Source: an uncultured bacterium (GTDB taxonomy: Bacteria > Actinomycetota > Coriobacteriia > Coriobacteriales > Coriobacteriaceae). From it: a stretch of DNA of 64,000 nucleotides. The stretch spans positions 82,875 through 146,874 of the forward strand of contig CAJMST010000004.1 in NCBI GenBank assembly GCA_905216145.1, written 5' to 3'. The position numbers and the translations under genes were made by a program. This document shows, piece by piece, positions 39,654 to 49,129 of this stretch. A model generated the notes under the pieces. The model saw nothing but the letters and a program-made list of their open reading frames with translations. It did not search any database and was not told where the DNA came from. Every line of letters starts with the position of its first letter. Position 1 is the stretch's first letter.

Positions 39654-40358
39654 ATGCCTTATTACTATGGATACGGCTTTGGCATCGACCCGCTGTACCT
39701 GCTGGTTGTTCTTGTCTGCACGGTGATTGGCCTTGCCGCACAGAACTATATCAACTCGACGTACAAAACCTGGTCCAAGGTTCGCTCGGACGGCGACACG
39801 GGCGCCACGGTCGCTCGCCGCATGCTCGACGCCAACGGCTGCAACGCCGTGGGTATCAAGGGTGTCGCCGGCGAGCTCACCGACCATTACAACCCACAGG
39901 ACAATAACCTGTATCTCTCGGATGCCAACCGTTCGGGCGGTTCGGTCGCAAGCGTTGCCGTCGCCTGCCACGAGGCGGGCCATGCCGCCCAGCGTCAAAG
40001 CGGTTACGCCATGATGAAGGTTCGCACCGCCCTCGTGCCGGTCGTCAACTTTACCCAGAACACCTGGACCATCGTGTTGCTCTTGGGCCTGTTTATGAAC
40101 ATCGCGGGACTCACGACCCTCGCACTGATCTTCTTCTCGTTTAGCGTGCTGTTCCAACTGGTTACGCTGCCGGTCGAGATTGATGCCAGCCGCCGCGCCG
40201 TGGCGTACATCGAGCAGTCGGGCATGAGCTCCAAGCAGGTCAATGGTGCCAAGAAGGTCCTGACGGCAGCCGCGCTTACCTATGTTGCTGCAGCGCTCAC
40301 TTCGATCATTCAGCTGCTCTACCTGATGGCTCGCTACAACAGAAACTCCAACCGATAA
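39654..40358 (+). CDS. neutral zinc metallopeptidase (YugP-like)
   Basis: A 234-residue membrane protein with an N-terminal span (PLYLLVVLVCTVIGLAA), the zinc motif HEAGHAAQ near residue 108 and three further hydrophobic segments. It belongs to the YugP/Peptidase_Mx family, present in many Gram-positives with unknown substrate. The sequence NNLYLSDANRSG before the motif and VEIDASRRAVAYIE after it are characteristic. GGAGG lies before the ATG. Stands alone between rnd and xseA. Confidence 0.87.
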   Translation: MPYYYGYGFGIDPLYLLVVLVCTVIGLAAQNYINSTYKTWSKVRSDGDTGATVARRMLDANGCNAVGIKGVAGELTDHYNPQDNNLYLSDANRSGGSVASVAVACHEAGHAAQRQSGYAMMKVRTALVPVVNFTQNTWTIVLLLGLFMNIAGLTTLALIFFSFSVLFQLVTLPVEIDASRRAVAYIEQSGMSSKQVNGAKKVLTAAALTYVAAALTSIIQLLYLMARYNRNSNR

Positions 40359-40473
40359 CAAATTGGCTTGACAGGCGCCGCGGAGATTTGTGTCCCCGCG
40401 GCGCTGTACTATGTGTTGGACTTGAATTTGCGCAGGGCCGGAGCCCTTGTGCGCGATAACGAAAGGAGGCTGC

Positions 40474-41925
40474 GTGGCAGGCTGGAATCTGACCGGCAAT
40501 GCCGTTTCCGCCGAGTTCGACGGTTCGGACGAGCAGGAGCGTAAGGAACTCAGCGTGAGCCAGGCGGTGGAGATCGCCGCCGGCGCGCTCGATGCCATTC
40601 CGCAGCTGAGCGTTTTGGGCGAGGTCACGGGCTTCCGTGGCCCCAATGCCCGAAGCGGCCACTGCTACTTTCAGATCAAGGACGACTCGGCGGCCGTCGA
40701 CTGCATCATCTGGAAGGGTGCCTATCTCAAGCGCACGTTCGATCTGCGCGACGGCATGCAGGTGAGCTTTAAGGGCAGCTTCAATCTTTATAAGGCCACG
40801 GGCCGCATGAGCTTTGTCGCTCGCTCATTCTCGCTGGCGGGGGAGGGTCTGCTGCGTCAACAAGTGGCGCAACTGGCCGAAAAGCTGCGTCGCGAGGGCC
40901 TGATGGACGAAGCGCGCAAGCGCCGTATTCCGGTGTTCTGCTCCCGCGTGGCGGTCGTCACCTCGCTTTCGGGTGCCGTAATCGACGACGTCAAGCGCAC
41001 ATTGCGTCGTCGCAACCCGCTCGTCGAGCTCGTCTGCGTGGGCGCCAAGGTTCAAGGTGAGGGTGCGCCGGCTGAGCTCATTGAGGGCTTGCGCCGCGCC
41101 GCCGCCATCACGCCGGCGCCCGACTGTATTTTGCTGGTGCGCGGCGGCGGCTCCTTTGAGGACCTCATGACCTTTAACGACGAGGAGCTTGCTCGCGCGG
41201 TGGCGGCTTGTCCTGTGCCCGTGGTGACCGGCATTGGCCATGAGCCTGATACCTCGATTTGCGACATGGTGAGCGACCGCCGCGCCTCCACGCCCACGGC
41301 GGCGGCAGAATCGGTGGCGCCGGCTATGACGGAGTTGGCCGATGTGCTCGAGGCGCGCCATCAGCGTCTGGGTGCCGCGATGGCATCGATGATTGGGTCG
41401 AATCAGGTTGATCTGGAGATGCTCGACCAGCGCGGTCGCCGCGCCTGGGATACCTATACGGCCCGCTTGGGCGATGCGCTCGATGCGGCTGCGTGCCGCC
41501 CGTGCCTCAACGACCCAACGTTTATGGTCGAGCGTCGCGAATCGGAGCTTGCGCTGACTGCCGATCGCCTGTCGGGCGCCATAGTACGCTCGGTCGGGAC
41601 ATTCCGCTCCAACTTTGAGCGCCTGCCCGAGCGTCTGGTTGCAAGCACCTCGGGGCTCGATGGCAAGCGCCATGCGCTCGCGCTTGCGAGTTCCCGTCTG
41701 GAGCATCAGGGGCGCACGATGCTCAACAAGCCCGCGTCCGACCTGGGCCGTGCGGCAGCCTCGCTAGATGCCCTGTCGCCGCTCAAGGTGCTTGCCCGTG
41801 GTTATTCCATCGCGTACAGCGATGATGGGGTGGCCACGAGCGCCAAGACCTTTAAGCCCGGTGACGCCATCCGCGTGCGTATGGCAGACGGCAACGTGAC
41901 GGCAACGGTCGATACGGTCGAGTAG
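40474..41925 (+). CDS. xseA: exodeoxyribonuclease VII large subunit
   Basis: A 483-residue nuclease subunit that with XseB degrades single-stranded DNA to oligonucleotides. The N-terminal OB fold (SVSQAVEIAAG, LGEVTGFRGPNARSGHCYFQIKDD) is followed by the catalytic domain (RVAVVTSLSGAVIDDVKRTL, LLVRGGGSFEDLMTFN, TGIGHEPDTSICD), then a coiled-coil and the C-terminal PLKVLARGYSI. The GTG start at 40474 follows AAAGGAGG. XseB follows after 42 bases. The N-terminus is slightly longer than in E. coli XseA; otherwise ordinary. Confidence 0.93.
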   Translation: MAGWNLTGNAVSAEFDGSDEQERKELSVSQAVEIAAGALDAIPQLSVLGEVTGFRGPNARSGHCYFQIKDDSAAVDCIIWKGAYLKRTFDLRDGMQVSFKGSFNLYKATGRMSFVARSFSLAGEGLLRQQVAQLAEKLRREGLMDEARKRRIPVFCSRVAVVTSLSGAVIDDVKRTLRRRNPLVELVCVGAKVQGEGAPAELIEGLRRAAAITPAPDCILLVRGGGSFEDLMTFNDEELARAVAACPVPVVTGIGHEPDTSICDMVSDRRASTPTAAAESVAPAMTELADVLEARHQRLGAAMASMIGSNQVDLEMLDQRGRRAWDTYTARLGDALDAAACRPCLNDPTFMVERRESELALTADRLSGAIVRSVGTFRSNFERLPERLVASTSGLDGKRHALALASSRLEHQGRTMLNKPASDLGRAAASLDALSPLKVLARGYSIAYSDDGVATSAKTFKPGDAIRVRMADGNVTATVDTVE

Positions 41926-41967
41926 GCCGCGTTTCATAGCGATAAACCTTTAGGAAAGGAAACAGAT

Positions 41968-42234
41968 ATGGCAGAGAAAACCCCGGTCGAGCAGCTTACG
42001 TACAAGCAGGCTTCGCAGGAGTTGGAGCTCATCATCCGCAGCTTGGAGTCGGGCGATATGGAACTCGAGGAGTCGCTCGAGAGCTATACCCGCGGCGTCG
42101 AGCTCCTCAAGAGCCTGCGCGCCCGCCTGTCCGATGCCGAGCAGAAGGTCTCGGTGCTTCTTAAGGACGTCGACGGCAACGACGTGCTCGCCGACGGCGA
42201 AGCCGCCAACACCGACGACAACCTCTCGTTCTAA
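41968..42234 (+). CDS. xseB: exodeoxyribonuclease VII small subunit
   Basis: An 88-residue helical protein that assembles with XseA. The family signature is QLTYKQASQELELIIRSLESGDMELEESLE, followed by the second helix ELLKSLRARLSDAEQKV. An acidic tail of about 20 residues is added. AGGAAAGGA precedes the ATG. Same operon as xseA. Confidence 0.92.
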   Translation: MAEKTPVEQLTYKQASQELELIIRSLESGDMELEESLESYTRGVELLKSLRARLSDAEQKVSVLLKDVDGNDVLADGEAANTDDNLSF

Positions 42235-42254
42235 CCATCTCGCAGTCCACTTTG

Positions 42255-42366
42255 GGGTAGTCTTTTTGGGACGGGGCTTTTTTGACTACCTCTTGTCGGC
42301 TGCCTCGCCGAGCACTTGCGTTTGCGAAAAAGTAGTCAAAAAAGCCCCGTCGCAAAAAGACTACCC
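42255..42366. repeat. long inverted-repeat element, family D
   Basis: Arms of 35 bases with one mismatch: 42255-42289, starting GGGTAGTCTTTTTGGGACGG, and 42332-42366. The 42-base centre contains TCGGCTGCCTCGCCGA. The element lies between xseB and the end of the broken MerR gene on the other strand, and would fold into a hairpin of over 100 bases on either strand. Confidence 0.75.
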
Positions 42367-42429
42367 TGGTGGCTTGGCCATTGGAGGTGAATGTTGCTTG
42401 CCTTTTGGCGTGTTAGGTGAGTTGAGGCG

Positions 42430-43260
42430 CTATCGCTGGTCGATTTCACCGGGTTCAACCATTATTTCTAGCGTGTGTAAATATTCATCTTGATTGTCAG
42501 ATATGTATTCGCTTACATACCAGAATTCTAGAAGAGGCCCTGCGGCAATGAGATGATTCTGGTCCATGAATTCATTCATTTCCCTCCATATTGTCGGCGT
42601 TATTTCTGCAGGTCCGGTGGTTGTCCTGCAAAGATAGTCGCCTTCTGGGAAAATCTAGCACCCTTTATCGTCGATTGATTCGAGTGAAAGCAGCGTCTTC
42701 TCTGCTACCAGGCAACCGTCGGCGCTTCTGCGCGATGGGTCAAGGATGAAGCATGGAACCGTGTGTATCGAATCGATTTCCATCCCGAGTTCTTTCATGC
42801 GCTTAATGGTGGCGTAGGGAATTATGTCGCCGCTTAGCTCATCCTCGCTTACGATGACATATCCTCGGGGTCCCTTATGAACCACCCTCGACTGTTTTTC
42901 CTCGCGTGCTCTTAACGACATGGATATGTTCTGCATGCAATGCTCGATCTTTCGGCGCCGTTGCGATAGTTTTGCTATGGCTGCGTCGATGCTATCAAGT
43001 TCGTTGCTGAACAGTTCAAAGCTCGTTTCGAGTGAATGGTTATCTAGGAAAGATCTGATTTCGCTAAGCGTGTAGTTCATATTGAGCATTGACATGATGA
43101 TGTTGAGTCTGCCGAAATCGTCCTTCCTGTATTCACGGTAGGCATTCGCCCCGCGCTTTGGGGCAACTAAACCAATTGCCTCGTAATAGCGAAGAGTGTC
43201 TGCGCTTACGCCGTAGAGGCCGGCCGTCTGCTTGATATTAAGGGAAAACTCGCGTTCCAT
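42430..43260 (-). pseudogene. MerR family regulator interrupted by an amber codon
   Basis: The frame begins MEREFSLNIKQTAGLYGVSA with a MerR DNA-binding domain (DTLRYYEAIGLVAP, AYREYRKDDFGRLN), a coiled-coil dimer helix and the start of a GyrI-like effector domain. A TAG at 42655-42657 stops it after 201 residues (ending SIDDKGC), but the same frame continues with IFPEGDYLCRTTTGPAEI and 70 more sensible codons to 42430. The full length of about 275 residues matches multidrug-type MerR activators. One nonsense change, probably from TAT or TAC, explains it; the shortened protein may still bind DNA. It stands divergently from the esterase gene. Confidence 0.8.
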
Positions 43261-43410
43261 GTCACACCTTCCGACTGCCCTAGGGCCACTCAAAACCTTG
43301 GAGCTATTCTAATGTTTGTTACTCCGTCATTGTCGGGCAAGCGGTCGTTTTGACGAGGTGAACGGTCTTAAGCGCTTGGTATCCAGCTGGTATTCCATCG
43401 AAACACGTCG

Positions 43411-43441
43411 TTGACCTTTGACTTTCTCCAAATTCTAAGAT
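43411..43441 (+). promoter_or_regulatory. MerR-type promoter with 19-base spacer
   Basis: TTGACC (43411-43416), 19-base spacer, TAAGAT (43436-43441), in front of the esterase gene and beside a divergent MerR gene. MerR activators work on promoters with just this overlong spacing. Confidence 0.55.
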
Positions 43442-43505
43442 GGTTTCAAGCCAGCTAGCTTAAATCATATCGATCTAGCATCTTAATTGTGAGGAAGGAC
43501 AAGCA

Positions 43506-44996
43506 ATGAAGGTCAAGACTAGGACGGGTGTAGTTTCGGGCAAGACGCTCGAAAACGGGGTTGAAGCTTTTTTGGGCATTCCCTATGCAAAGCAGCCGGT
43601 AGGTGATCTTCGTTGGCGTGCCCCTGAGCGCCTTGATGATTCCGATGAGGAAATTGAATGCGTGGAATTCGGGCATTCTGCCAGGCAATTTATCGATGAA
43701 GTTGAACTCGCTTCGCTTCATGAGCAAGGGGAGGATTGCCTGAGCCTTAACGTGTGGGTCAGGGGACACGCACGCAAGAACCTTCCTGTCATGGTATATA
43801 TCCATGGTGGTGCCTACTTCTCAGGTGGATCTGCCGACCCGCTATATAACGGCTCCAATTTTGCGGCAGCGAAGGATGTCGTTATTGTTTCGATTAACTA
43901 CCGTCTGAACTTGTTTGGGTCGCTGCTGCTCGATTGCCTGCCGGGCGGAGAGGACTACAAAGACGCCGGCTATCTTGCCATTCTTGATCAAATCCGTGCG
44001 CTCGAGTGGGTGCATGAGAATATTTCGGCCTTCGGCGGTGACCCCAATTGTGTCACGCTTTTCGGTGAGTCGGCAGGCTCTTCCAGCCAGGCTCTTCTTT
44101 CCATATTGCCAGAGGCAAATAAGTATTTCCAACGTGCGATTTTGGAGTCCGGCCCTATCCAGCTTTATAAGACCCGCGAGCGCGGCGAGTACTTTGCTCG
44201 GGAGTTCGCCGAAATCATGGGATGCAAAACCGCCCAAGAGCTCTTAGCGAAGTCGGCAGACGAGCTCATTGAGGGCATGCAGGTGTGGTGCGATCGTCAT
44301 ACCTACGAAGTGTCGCTAATTTTCTCGCCGGTTTGCGACGGGTCTTTTCTTCCCAAGAAGCCGATGAAGGCCTGGGCGGAGGGCGCAGCCAAGGATATCG
44401 ATATCATGATTGGATGTACCGAGGACGAGTTTACTTATTTCCATTTCTATTTCGATGACCTTCCCGGATTCTGGCACGGCCAATTCCCGATTCATTTTGA
44501 TGATCAGATTGATATCGATTACTGGGAGCAAGCATATCGAAAGGCATGGCCTGAGCGCGATTTTGCCGAGAATTACACCAATTTTATGAACACAACCGGT
44601 TTCTTTGTCGGCACCGACCTTATGGCTGAAGAGCAGTCGGCGTTTAAGCCCGTGTACAACTATTTGTTCCGTTATAAATCTCGTGTCGAGGGAATGGGTT
44701 CTTGCCACGCAATCGAGGTGCCGTTCGTTTTCAAGAATCTTGATACCGCGAGTGGTCTGATGTTTACGGGTGACAATCCTCCAGTGCATCTCGCGGATGA
44801 AATGAACGATGCGTGGTTCAGCTTTGCGAAGACGGGCAAACCGTTTGTTGAGGGCAAGGCACCATGGGACCCCTATACCGCTGAGAACCACATTCATATG
44901 GTAATTGACGAAAACGAGTGGAAGCCGGTGCATTCGCTGCATGCCAAAGAAGATTCGGTGTTCCGTCCTATGTACGAGGTGCTACTCAACGATTAG
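43506..44996 (+). CDS. type B carboxylesterase
   Basis: A 496-residue alpha/beta-hydrolase of the PnbA/carboxylesterase type. The nucleophile serine is in LFGESAGSSSQALL near residue 187, the oxyanion hole in MVYIHGGAYFSGGS, a catalytic acid region near MIGCTEDEFTYF, and the histidine in MGSCHAIEVPFVF. No signal peptide is present, so it acts inside. AGGAAGG precedes the start. It heads a run of MFS genes in a lower-GC stretch, probably to hydrolyse an imported ester; the substrate is unknown. Confidence 0.9.
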   Translation: MKVKTRTGVVSGKTLENGVEAFLGIPYAKQPVGDLRWRAPERLDDSDEEIECVEFGHSARQFIDEVELASLHEQGEDCLSLNVWVRGHARKNLPVMVYIHGGAYFSGGSADPLYNGSNFAAAKDVVIVSINYRLNLFGSLLLDCLPGGEDYKDAGYLAILDQIRALEWVHENISAFGGDPNCVTLFGESAGSSSQALLSILPEANKYFQRAILESGPIQLYKTRERGEYFAREFAEIMGCKTAQELLAKSADELIEGMQVWCDRHTYEVSLIFSPVCDGSFLPKKPMKAWAEGAAKDIDIMIGCTEDEFTYFHFYFDDLPGFWHGQFPIHFDDQIDIDYWEQAYRKAWPERDFAENYTNFMNTTGFFVGTDLMAEEQSAFKPVYNYLFRYKSRVEGMGSCHAIEVPFVFKNLDTASGLMFTGDNPPVHLADEMNDAWFSFAKTGKPFVEGKAPWDPYTAENHIHMVIDENEWKPVHSLHAKEDSVFRPMYEVLLND

Positions 44997-45073
44997 TGAA
45001 AGAAGCCGCAATGGAGTGGGCTAATTAGCCCCATTGAATTCAGCTTGAACTATCCCTGCGTAAGGAGAAAGAA

Positions 45074-46291
45074 ATGGCTCAAGAAGAAAAGCTATCGGGT
45101 TATCGGTGGATGATCTTATTCGTAGTTTGCCTCATTTGCTTCATGGCAAACTTCATGCAATATCAGGTTTCAGCATGGGGTGTCGTCGTGATGACGACTC
45201 TCGGCATCGATGCCGGTGGGCTTACCAATCTCATGTTGATGCCGATGCTCACCGCTGTGTTTTTGTCGATTCCTGCAGGATCTCTTGCTGATCGCTACGG
45301 CGTTAAGCTTGTCGTGTCAATTGGCATGGTGCTTTCTGCTGTAGGCGGCTTTCTGCGTTATTTCATGATTAATGACTTTACCGTGCAGATCGTTTCGATG
45401 TTTATGATCGGCTTTGGCATCGCGGCGCTCAATGCCAATCTGGCAAAGGTGCTGGGTTCCTGGTTTAAACAGCAGACCTCCCTTGCCGTGGGAGTTTTCT
45501 ATGCTGCTTCATGTGTGTCCATCGTGATAGCCCAGGCATTCAGCACTTATTTTCCTACGCTTGACGTGTCTTATCTGGTCGCTGCTATTGCCGAAGCTGT
45601 AACTGCTGCGCTGTGGATCTTCTTTATGAGGAACGTCCCGGAGGGCGAGCCCATGCCCGAGCCCGAGCCGGTTATGAAGTACATTAAGATTGCCGCTAAG
45701 TCGCGCGGCGTTTGGTGCATTGCCTTGGCTTATGGTCTTACCCTCGCTTCAACCACGGCATATTGCGCAATTCTGCCGTCTGCGCTTGAGCTCGTTCGCG
45801 GCGTTGATACTGCCACCGCTGGATCTATGGCAGCAATTATTACAGTTGGTAGCTTCTTTGCTTGTTTTGCGGGACCGGCTGCCGTCCTCAAGCTCGGTAA
45901 GAATAAACCGTTTCTCATTGTAACCACGGTGATTGCCGCCGTTGTAATGGTTGCAAACTGGTTTTTGCCGCTTGGCACTGTCATGTGGGTTGCTCTCGTC
46001 CTCAATGGTTTTATGACCGCTCTTTCTGGCCCCATTATTCAGGCAATGACTCCTGATCTTCCTGAGATTGGCGCGAAATATGCCGGTAGCGCTGGTGGAA
46101 TAATCGGTACTGTCGGCCTTCTCTGCTCCTATTTTGTTCCCGTTATTGTTTCGTCTATTTCTGGTGACAATTGGACGTTGAACTTTACGATCGAATCGAT
46201 TCTTTTCCTTGCGAGCGTTTTGCCTATTGCGATGTTGCCCGAGACTGGTGCGGCGGCAAAAGCCGAGATGCCTGAGACTTCTGAATTATAA
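45074..46291 (+). CDS. MFS transporter
   Basis: A 405-residue protein with twelve hydrophobic segments. Motif A is seen in SIPAGSLADRYGVKLVVS between segments 2 and 3, and the N-terminus is SGYRWMILFVVCLICFMANF. The pattern is that of the CynX/NarK-like and oxalate-type carriers of anions. AAGGAGA lies before the ATG. It is followed by a paralogue with the same opening (SGYRW ... QYQV), and both lie after the esterase gene, so they may move the substrate or product of that enzyme. A terminator follows. Confidence 0.85.
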   Translation: MAQEEKLSGYRWMILFVVCLICFMANFMQYQVSAWGVVVMTTLGIDAGGLTNLMLMPMLTAVFLSIPAGSLADRYGVKLVVSIGMVLSAVGGFLRYFMINDFTVQIVSMFMIGFGIAALNANLAKVLGSWFKQQTSLAVGVFYAASCVSIVIAQAFSTYFPTLDVSYLVAAIAEAVTAALWIFFMRNVPEGEPMPEPEPVMKYIKIAAKSRGVWCIALAYGLTLASTTAYCAILPSALELVRGVDTATAGSMAAIITVGSFFACFAGPAAVLKLGKNKPFLIVTTVIAAVVMVANWFLPLGTVMWVALVLNGFMTALSGPIIQAMTPDLPEIGAKYAGSAGGIIGTVGLLCSYFVPVIVSSISGDNWTLNFTIESILFLASVLPIAMLPETGAAAKAEMPETSEL

Positions 46292-46308
46292 TTAATCGGT
46301 GTTTTGCC

Positions 46309-46350
46309 TGGTCGCGACCTCCAGTTGATATGGGGGTCGCGACCATTTTT
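46309..46350 (+). terminator. intrinsic terminator between the two MFS genes
   Basis: Perfect 11-bp stem (46309-46319 with 46335-46345) followed by five T. Its presence suggests the second transporter may be expressed separately. Confidence 0.8.
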
Positions 46351-46367
46351 AATGTGAGGTTGGTGCA

Positions 46368-47588
46368 ATGGATGGTGAAGCGTGCGAAGTTGCGCACAAA
46401 GTTGAGCAAAAGCGGGCTTCGAGTGGTTACCGCTGGTTAATATTGCTGTTGACGTGTGGTCTCTGTTTTTTGGGCAACTTCATGCAGTATCAGGTCGCTG
46501 CCTATGCTACGGTCATCATGCCTCAGATGAATATCGACCCTGTCGGATTCTCATCTCTCTTTCTGGCGCCAATGCTTGCGGCGGTTTTCTTTAGTCTCCC
46601 GTTCGGATCACTTGGAGATAGGCTTGGGCCCAAAGTAGTGATACTTGGCGGGTTCTGTGTTTCTTTAGTCGGCGGCGCTATCAGAATTTTCACCCTATCG
46701 AACTATCCTGCTCAACTTGTCTCGATGTTTTGCATCGGCGTGGGGATGGCGGCATTGACTGCCAATAATGCAAAGACGCTTGGACTTTGGTTTGCAGATA
46801 AGACGGATGTTGCGATGGGCATTTACTATGCGGCGACTTGCTTTGGCATTGCGGCGGCGCAAGCGTCATCGGCGTTTATGTCTTCCGTGCTAATGGGCTA
46901 TACAGTTGCAGAAGCGTTGTTGGTCGTTCTGACTATCTTCTGGGGTTTATTTGGTAAGAACGTACAGCATGACTCACTTATTCCTGATGGCGTTGAGCAC
47001 GACCAAGCCCTTCTGACTGCTTTTCGTTCGCGTAACGTTTGGCTTTGCGCGATTTGCGCCGCTTTCTCACTTGCCGCCACGACCGCCTTTTCCGGTGTGC
47101 TACCTCAGGCTCTTGAGCTTGTGCGAGGCACCGATGCTTCGACGGCCGGCGAAATGGCGGCGCTGACAACCGCTGCTGGGATTATCGGCTGCTTGATTGC
47201 TCCGATGCTTTACGGTAAATGCCGCCTTGCGCGACCGTATCTTGTGATTGTCGGGCTTCTTGGCTCTATTTCATTTGCAGTTGCGTGGTTTGCCTCGGGC
47301 TTGAAGTCCATGGGGGTATTGCTTGCAGTGTGCGGCATCGTTACGAGCATGATGGGTCCAGTTGTTCAAGCTCTGCCAGTTTCATTTGTTGAAATCGGCA
47401 CTCGTTATGCTGGCAGCGCTGGCGGCATTATGGCCGAAGTTAGCCTTTTGGGCTCTTATATGCTTCCTATTGGGATTGCGGCTATTTCCGGTTCAGATTA
47501 CGACAAACAAATGATGCTTATTGCTCTGCTTTACGGTCTATCCGTCCTTCCGGTGTTGATCGTTCCCGAGGTCAAACACTTTAAATAG
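46368..47588 (+). CDS. MFS transporter, paralogue of the preceding one
   Basis: A 406-residue twelve-span protein. The opening SGYRWLILLLTCGLCFLGNF and the motif SLPFGSLGDRLGPKVVIL align well with the upstream transporter, as does the end (PVVQALPVSFVEIGTRYAGSAGG against PIIQAMTPDLPEIGAKYAGSAGG), so the two arose by duplication and have diverged considerably. GTTGGTG is the only ribosome-like signal, so translation may be weak. Substrate is unknown. Confidence 0.85.
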   Translation: MDGEACEVAHKVEQKRASSGYRWLILLLTCGLCFLGNFMQYQVAAYATVIMPQMNIDPVGFSSLFLAPMLAAVFFSLPFGSLGDRLGPKVVILGGFCVSLVGGAIRIFTLSNYPAQLVSMFCIGVGMAALTANNAKTLGLWFADKTDVAMGIYYAATCFGIAAAQASSAFMSSVLMGYTVAEALLVVLTIFWGLFGKNVQHDSLIPDGVEHDQALLTAFRSRNVWLCAICAAFSLAATTAFSGVLPQALELVRGTDASTAGEMAALTTAAGIIGCLIAPMLYGKCRLARPYLVIVGLLGSISFAVAWFASGLKSMGVLLAVCGIVTSMMGPVVQALPVSFVEIGTRYAGSAGGIMAEVSLLGSYMLPIGIAAISGSDYDKQMMLIALLYGLSVLPVLIVPEVKHFK

Positions 47589-47742
47589 GCGCGAGCATAT
47601 GGATGGATAAAGCCCTCTGTCCATTGCGATTGCCGAGGAATGGATTTCGCTCAATTCGGATCTTTGAAGTGGGCTAAACTGTCTTGGTGTTTCACTGAAC
47701 AACGCCACCTTCTGTTGCGTTGTCGTTAGAAAGGAACCAGCC

Positions 47743-48078
47743 ATGTGTGATTGCATCTTCTGTAAAATCGCCAACCACGAGATCCCCTCGACTGTTGTCT
47801 ACGAGGACGACCAGGTCATCGCGTTCGATGACCTCAATCCCCAGGCACCGGTTCATACGCTCGTGATCCCCAAGAAGCACTACAGCGATATCGCCGATAA
47901 CGTGCCGGCCGAGACCATGGGTGCAATGGCTCACGCCATCCAGGAGGTCGCTAAGGCCAAGGGCTTGGCGGACGGTTTCCGCGTCATCTCCAACAAGGGC
48001 GTCAACGCCGGCCAGACCGTCATGCACTTCCATATGCACGTCCTCGGCGGCAAGAACCTGGGCGAGAACCTCATCTGA
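47743..48078 (+). CDS. HIT family protein (HinT-like)
   Basis: A 111-residue purine nucleotide phosphoramidase of the histidine-triad family. The triad is in VMHFHMHVLGG; the N-terminal CDCIFCKIANHEIPS has the zinc cysteines common in bacterial HinT. GAAAGGA precedes the ATG. Its codon use and GC content match the core genes rather than the lower-GC transporters on both sides, so it probably marks the original chromosome. Confidence 0.93.
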   Translation: MCDCIFCKIANHEIPSTVVYEDDQVIAFDDLNPQAPVHTLVIPKKHYSDIADNVPAETMGAMAHAIQEVAKAKGLADGFRVISNKGVNAGQTVMHFHMHVLGGKNLGENLI

Positions 48079-48119
48079 GGACGCGTAGGCCGTCGACTTG
48101 GCTGCCTTTGGAGTAACCT

Positions 48120-49010
48120 ATGCAGCTTTCTCAACTCGAATACCTTCAAGCGGTAGCGAACTACGGCGGCGTGCGCAAAGCGGCTCGAGCCGTTCATGTG
48201 AGCCCACAGGCCGTTTCGTCGGCAATAAAAAAGTTGGAATCTGAGTATCAGATTGTTTTGCTCGACCGATCGGCGGGGGAGGCTATTTTGTCTCCTGCGG
48301 GCCGAGAGTTTGCGTGTCGTGCACGCGTGATCCTGGCGCAAGTCGACGATCTCAAAAAGTGCGCTCAATCGGGGAACGGCGGCGTTTCGCCCGACGGCCA
48401 TTTCCGTCTTTACGCCCCCTGTCTTCATGGGCGGGGGCGCCTTTTTTCCGAAAATTGGTACGACTCGTTTGAAAGTTCGCACCCTCAGATTCACCTTGAT
48501 GTGTGGCATCAGCCAACGGCTACATGTTTTGAATCACTTGTGCTTGGCATTTCGGATGCGGCCATCTCATTTGAGGAACCAAGGGACAGTGTCCTTTCTT
48601 CGAAATACTTGGGCGAAAAGGAGCTCAAGGTTCTTTCGTGCCCAGCGGGTCATCAATCTGTGGGTGCAATGACCGTTCGTGAACTGCTGGGCGGCAGGCT
48701 CGCTGTTCCAATTAATTTGTCGCCCTGTCTCAATGCAATCAATCAATGCCCCGAAGCTCAGCTGGTTAATTTCCGCTTTCGCGATGTCGAATACGGAAAC
48801 AGGGCGCAGGCTGAGTTTCTTCAAGCCGGGGGATTGATATTGAGTTTTTCTGGCTCTTCTCTCGCTTCAGATGGATTGGAAGTGAGCGAGTGCTCTATTG
48901 AAGGCTCGCATGACGTAGCCTTGCCCATCTACTTTTGCTATCGACAAAATGCCTGGACCGATCGACACCAGACGGTATTTCTTCACCTATTGCGTCATCT
49001 TGCTTCGTGA
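48120..49010 (+). CDS. LysR family transcriptional regulator
   Basis: A 296-residue regulator. The N-terminal winged helix has LEYLQAVANYGGVRKAARAV and HVSPQAVSSAIKKLES, with the usual linker helix to about residue 90; the rest is a periplasmic-binding-type effector domain (HFRLYAPCL, HLDVWHQPTATCFESLVLGI). Most LysR proteins activate a divergent gene, but here neighbouring genes run in the same direction, and an MFS gene follows. GGAG precedes the ATG. Effector unknown. Confidence 0.9.
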   Translation: MQLSQLEYLQAVANYGGVRKAARAVHVSPQAVSSAIKKLESEYQIVLLDRSAGEAILSPAGREFACRARVILAQVDDLKKCAQSGNGGVSPDGHFRLYAPCLHGRGRLFSENWYDSFESSHPQIHLDVWHQPTATCFESLVLGISDAAISFEEPRDSVLSSKYLGEKELKVLSCPAGHQSVGAMTVRELLGGRLAVPINLSPCLNAINQCPEAQLVNFRFRDVEYGNRAQAEFLQAGGLILSFSGSSLASDGLEVSECSIEGSHDVALPIYFCYRQNAWTDRHQTVFLHLLRHLAS

Positions 49011-49129
49011 GGCCATTTGGCCTCGTGTCGTCAAGTGAATGTTGACGCCTTGTAACACATGACTGACGGCTTTGCCCTCATGCTTTTCCAAGATTCCGAT
49101 TCAGATTGTTGACTCTTGGAGGGCGGAGC

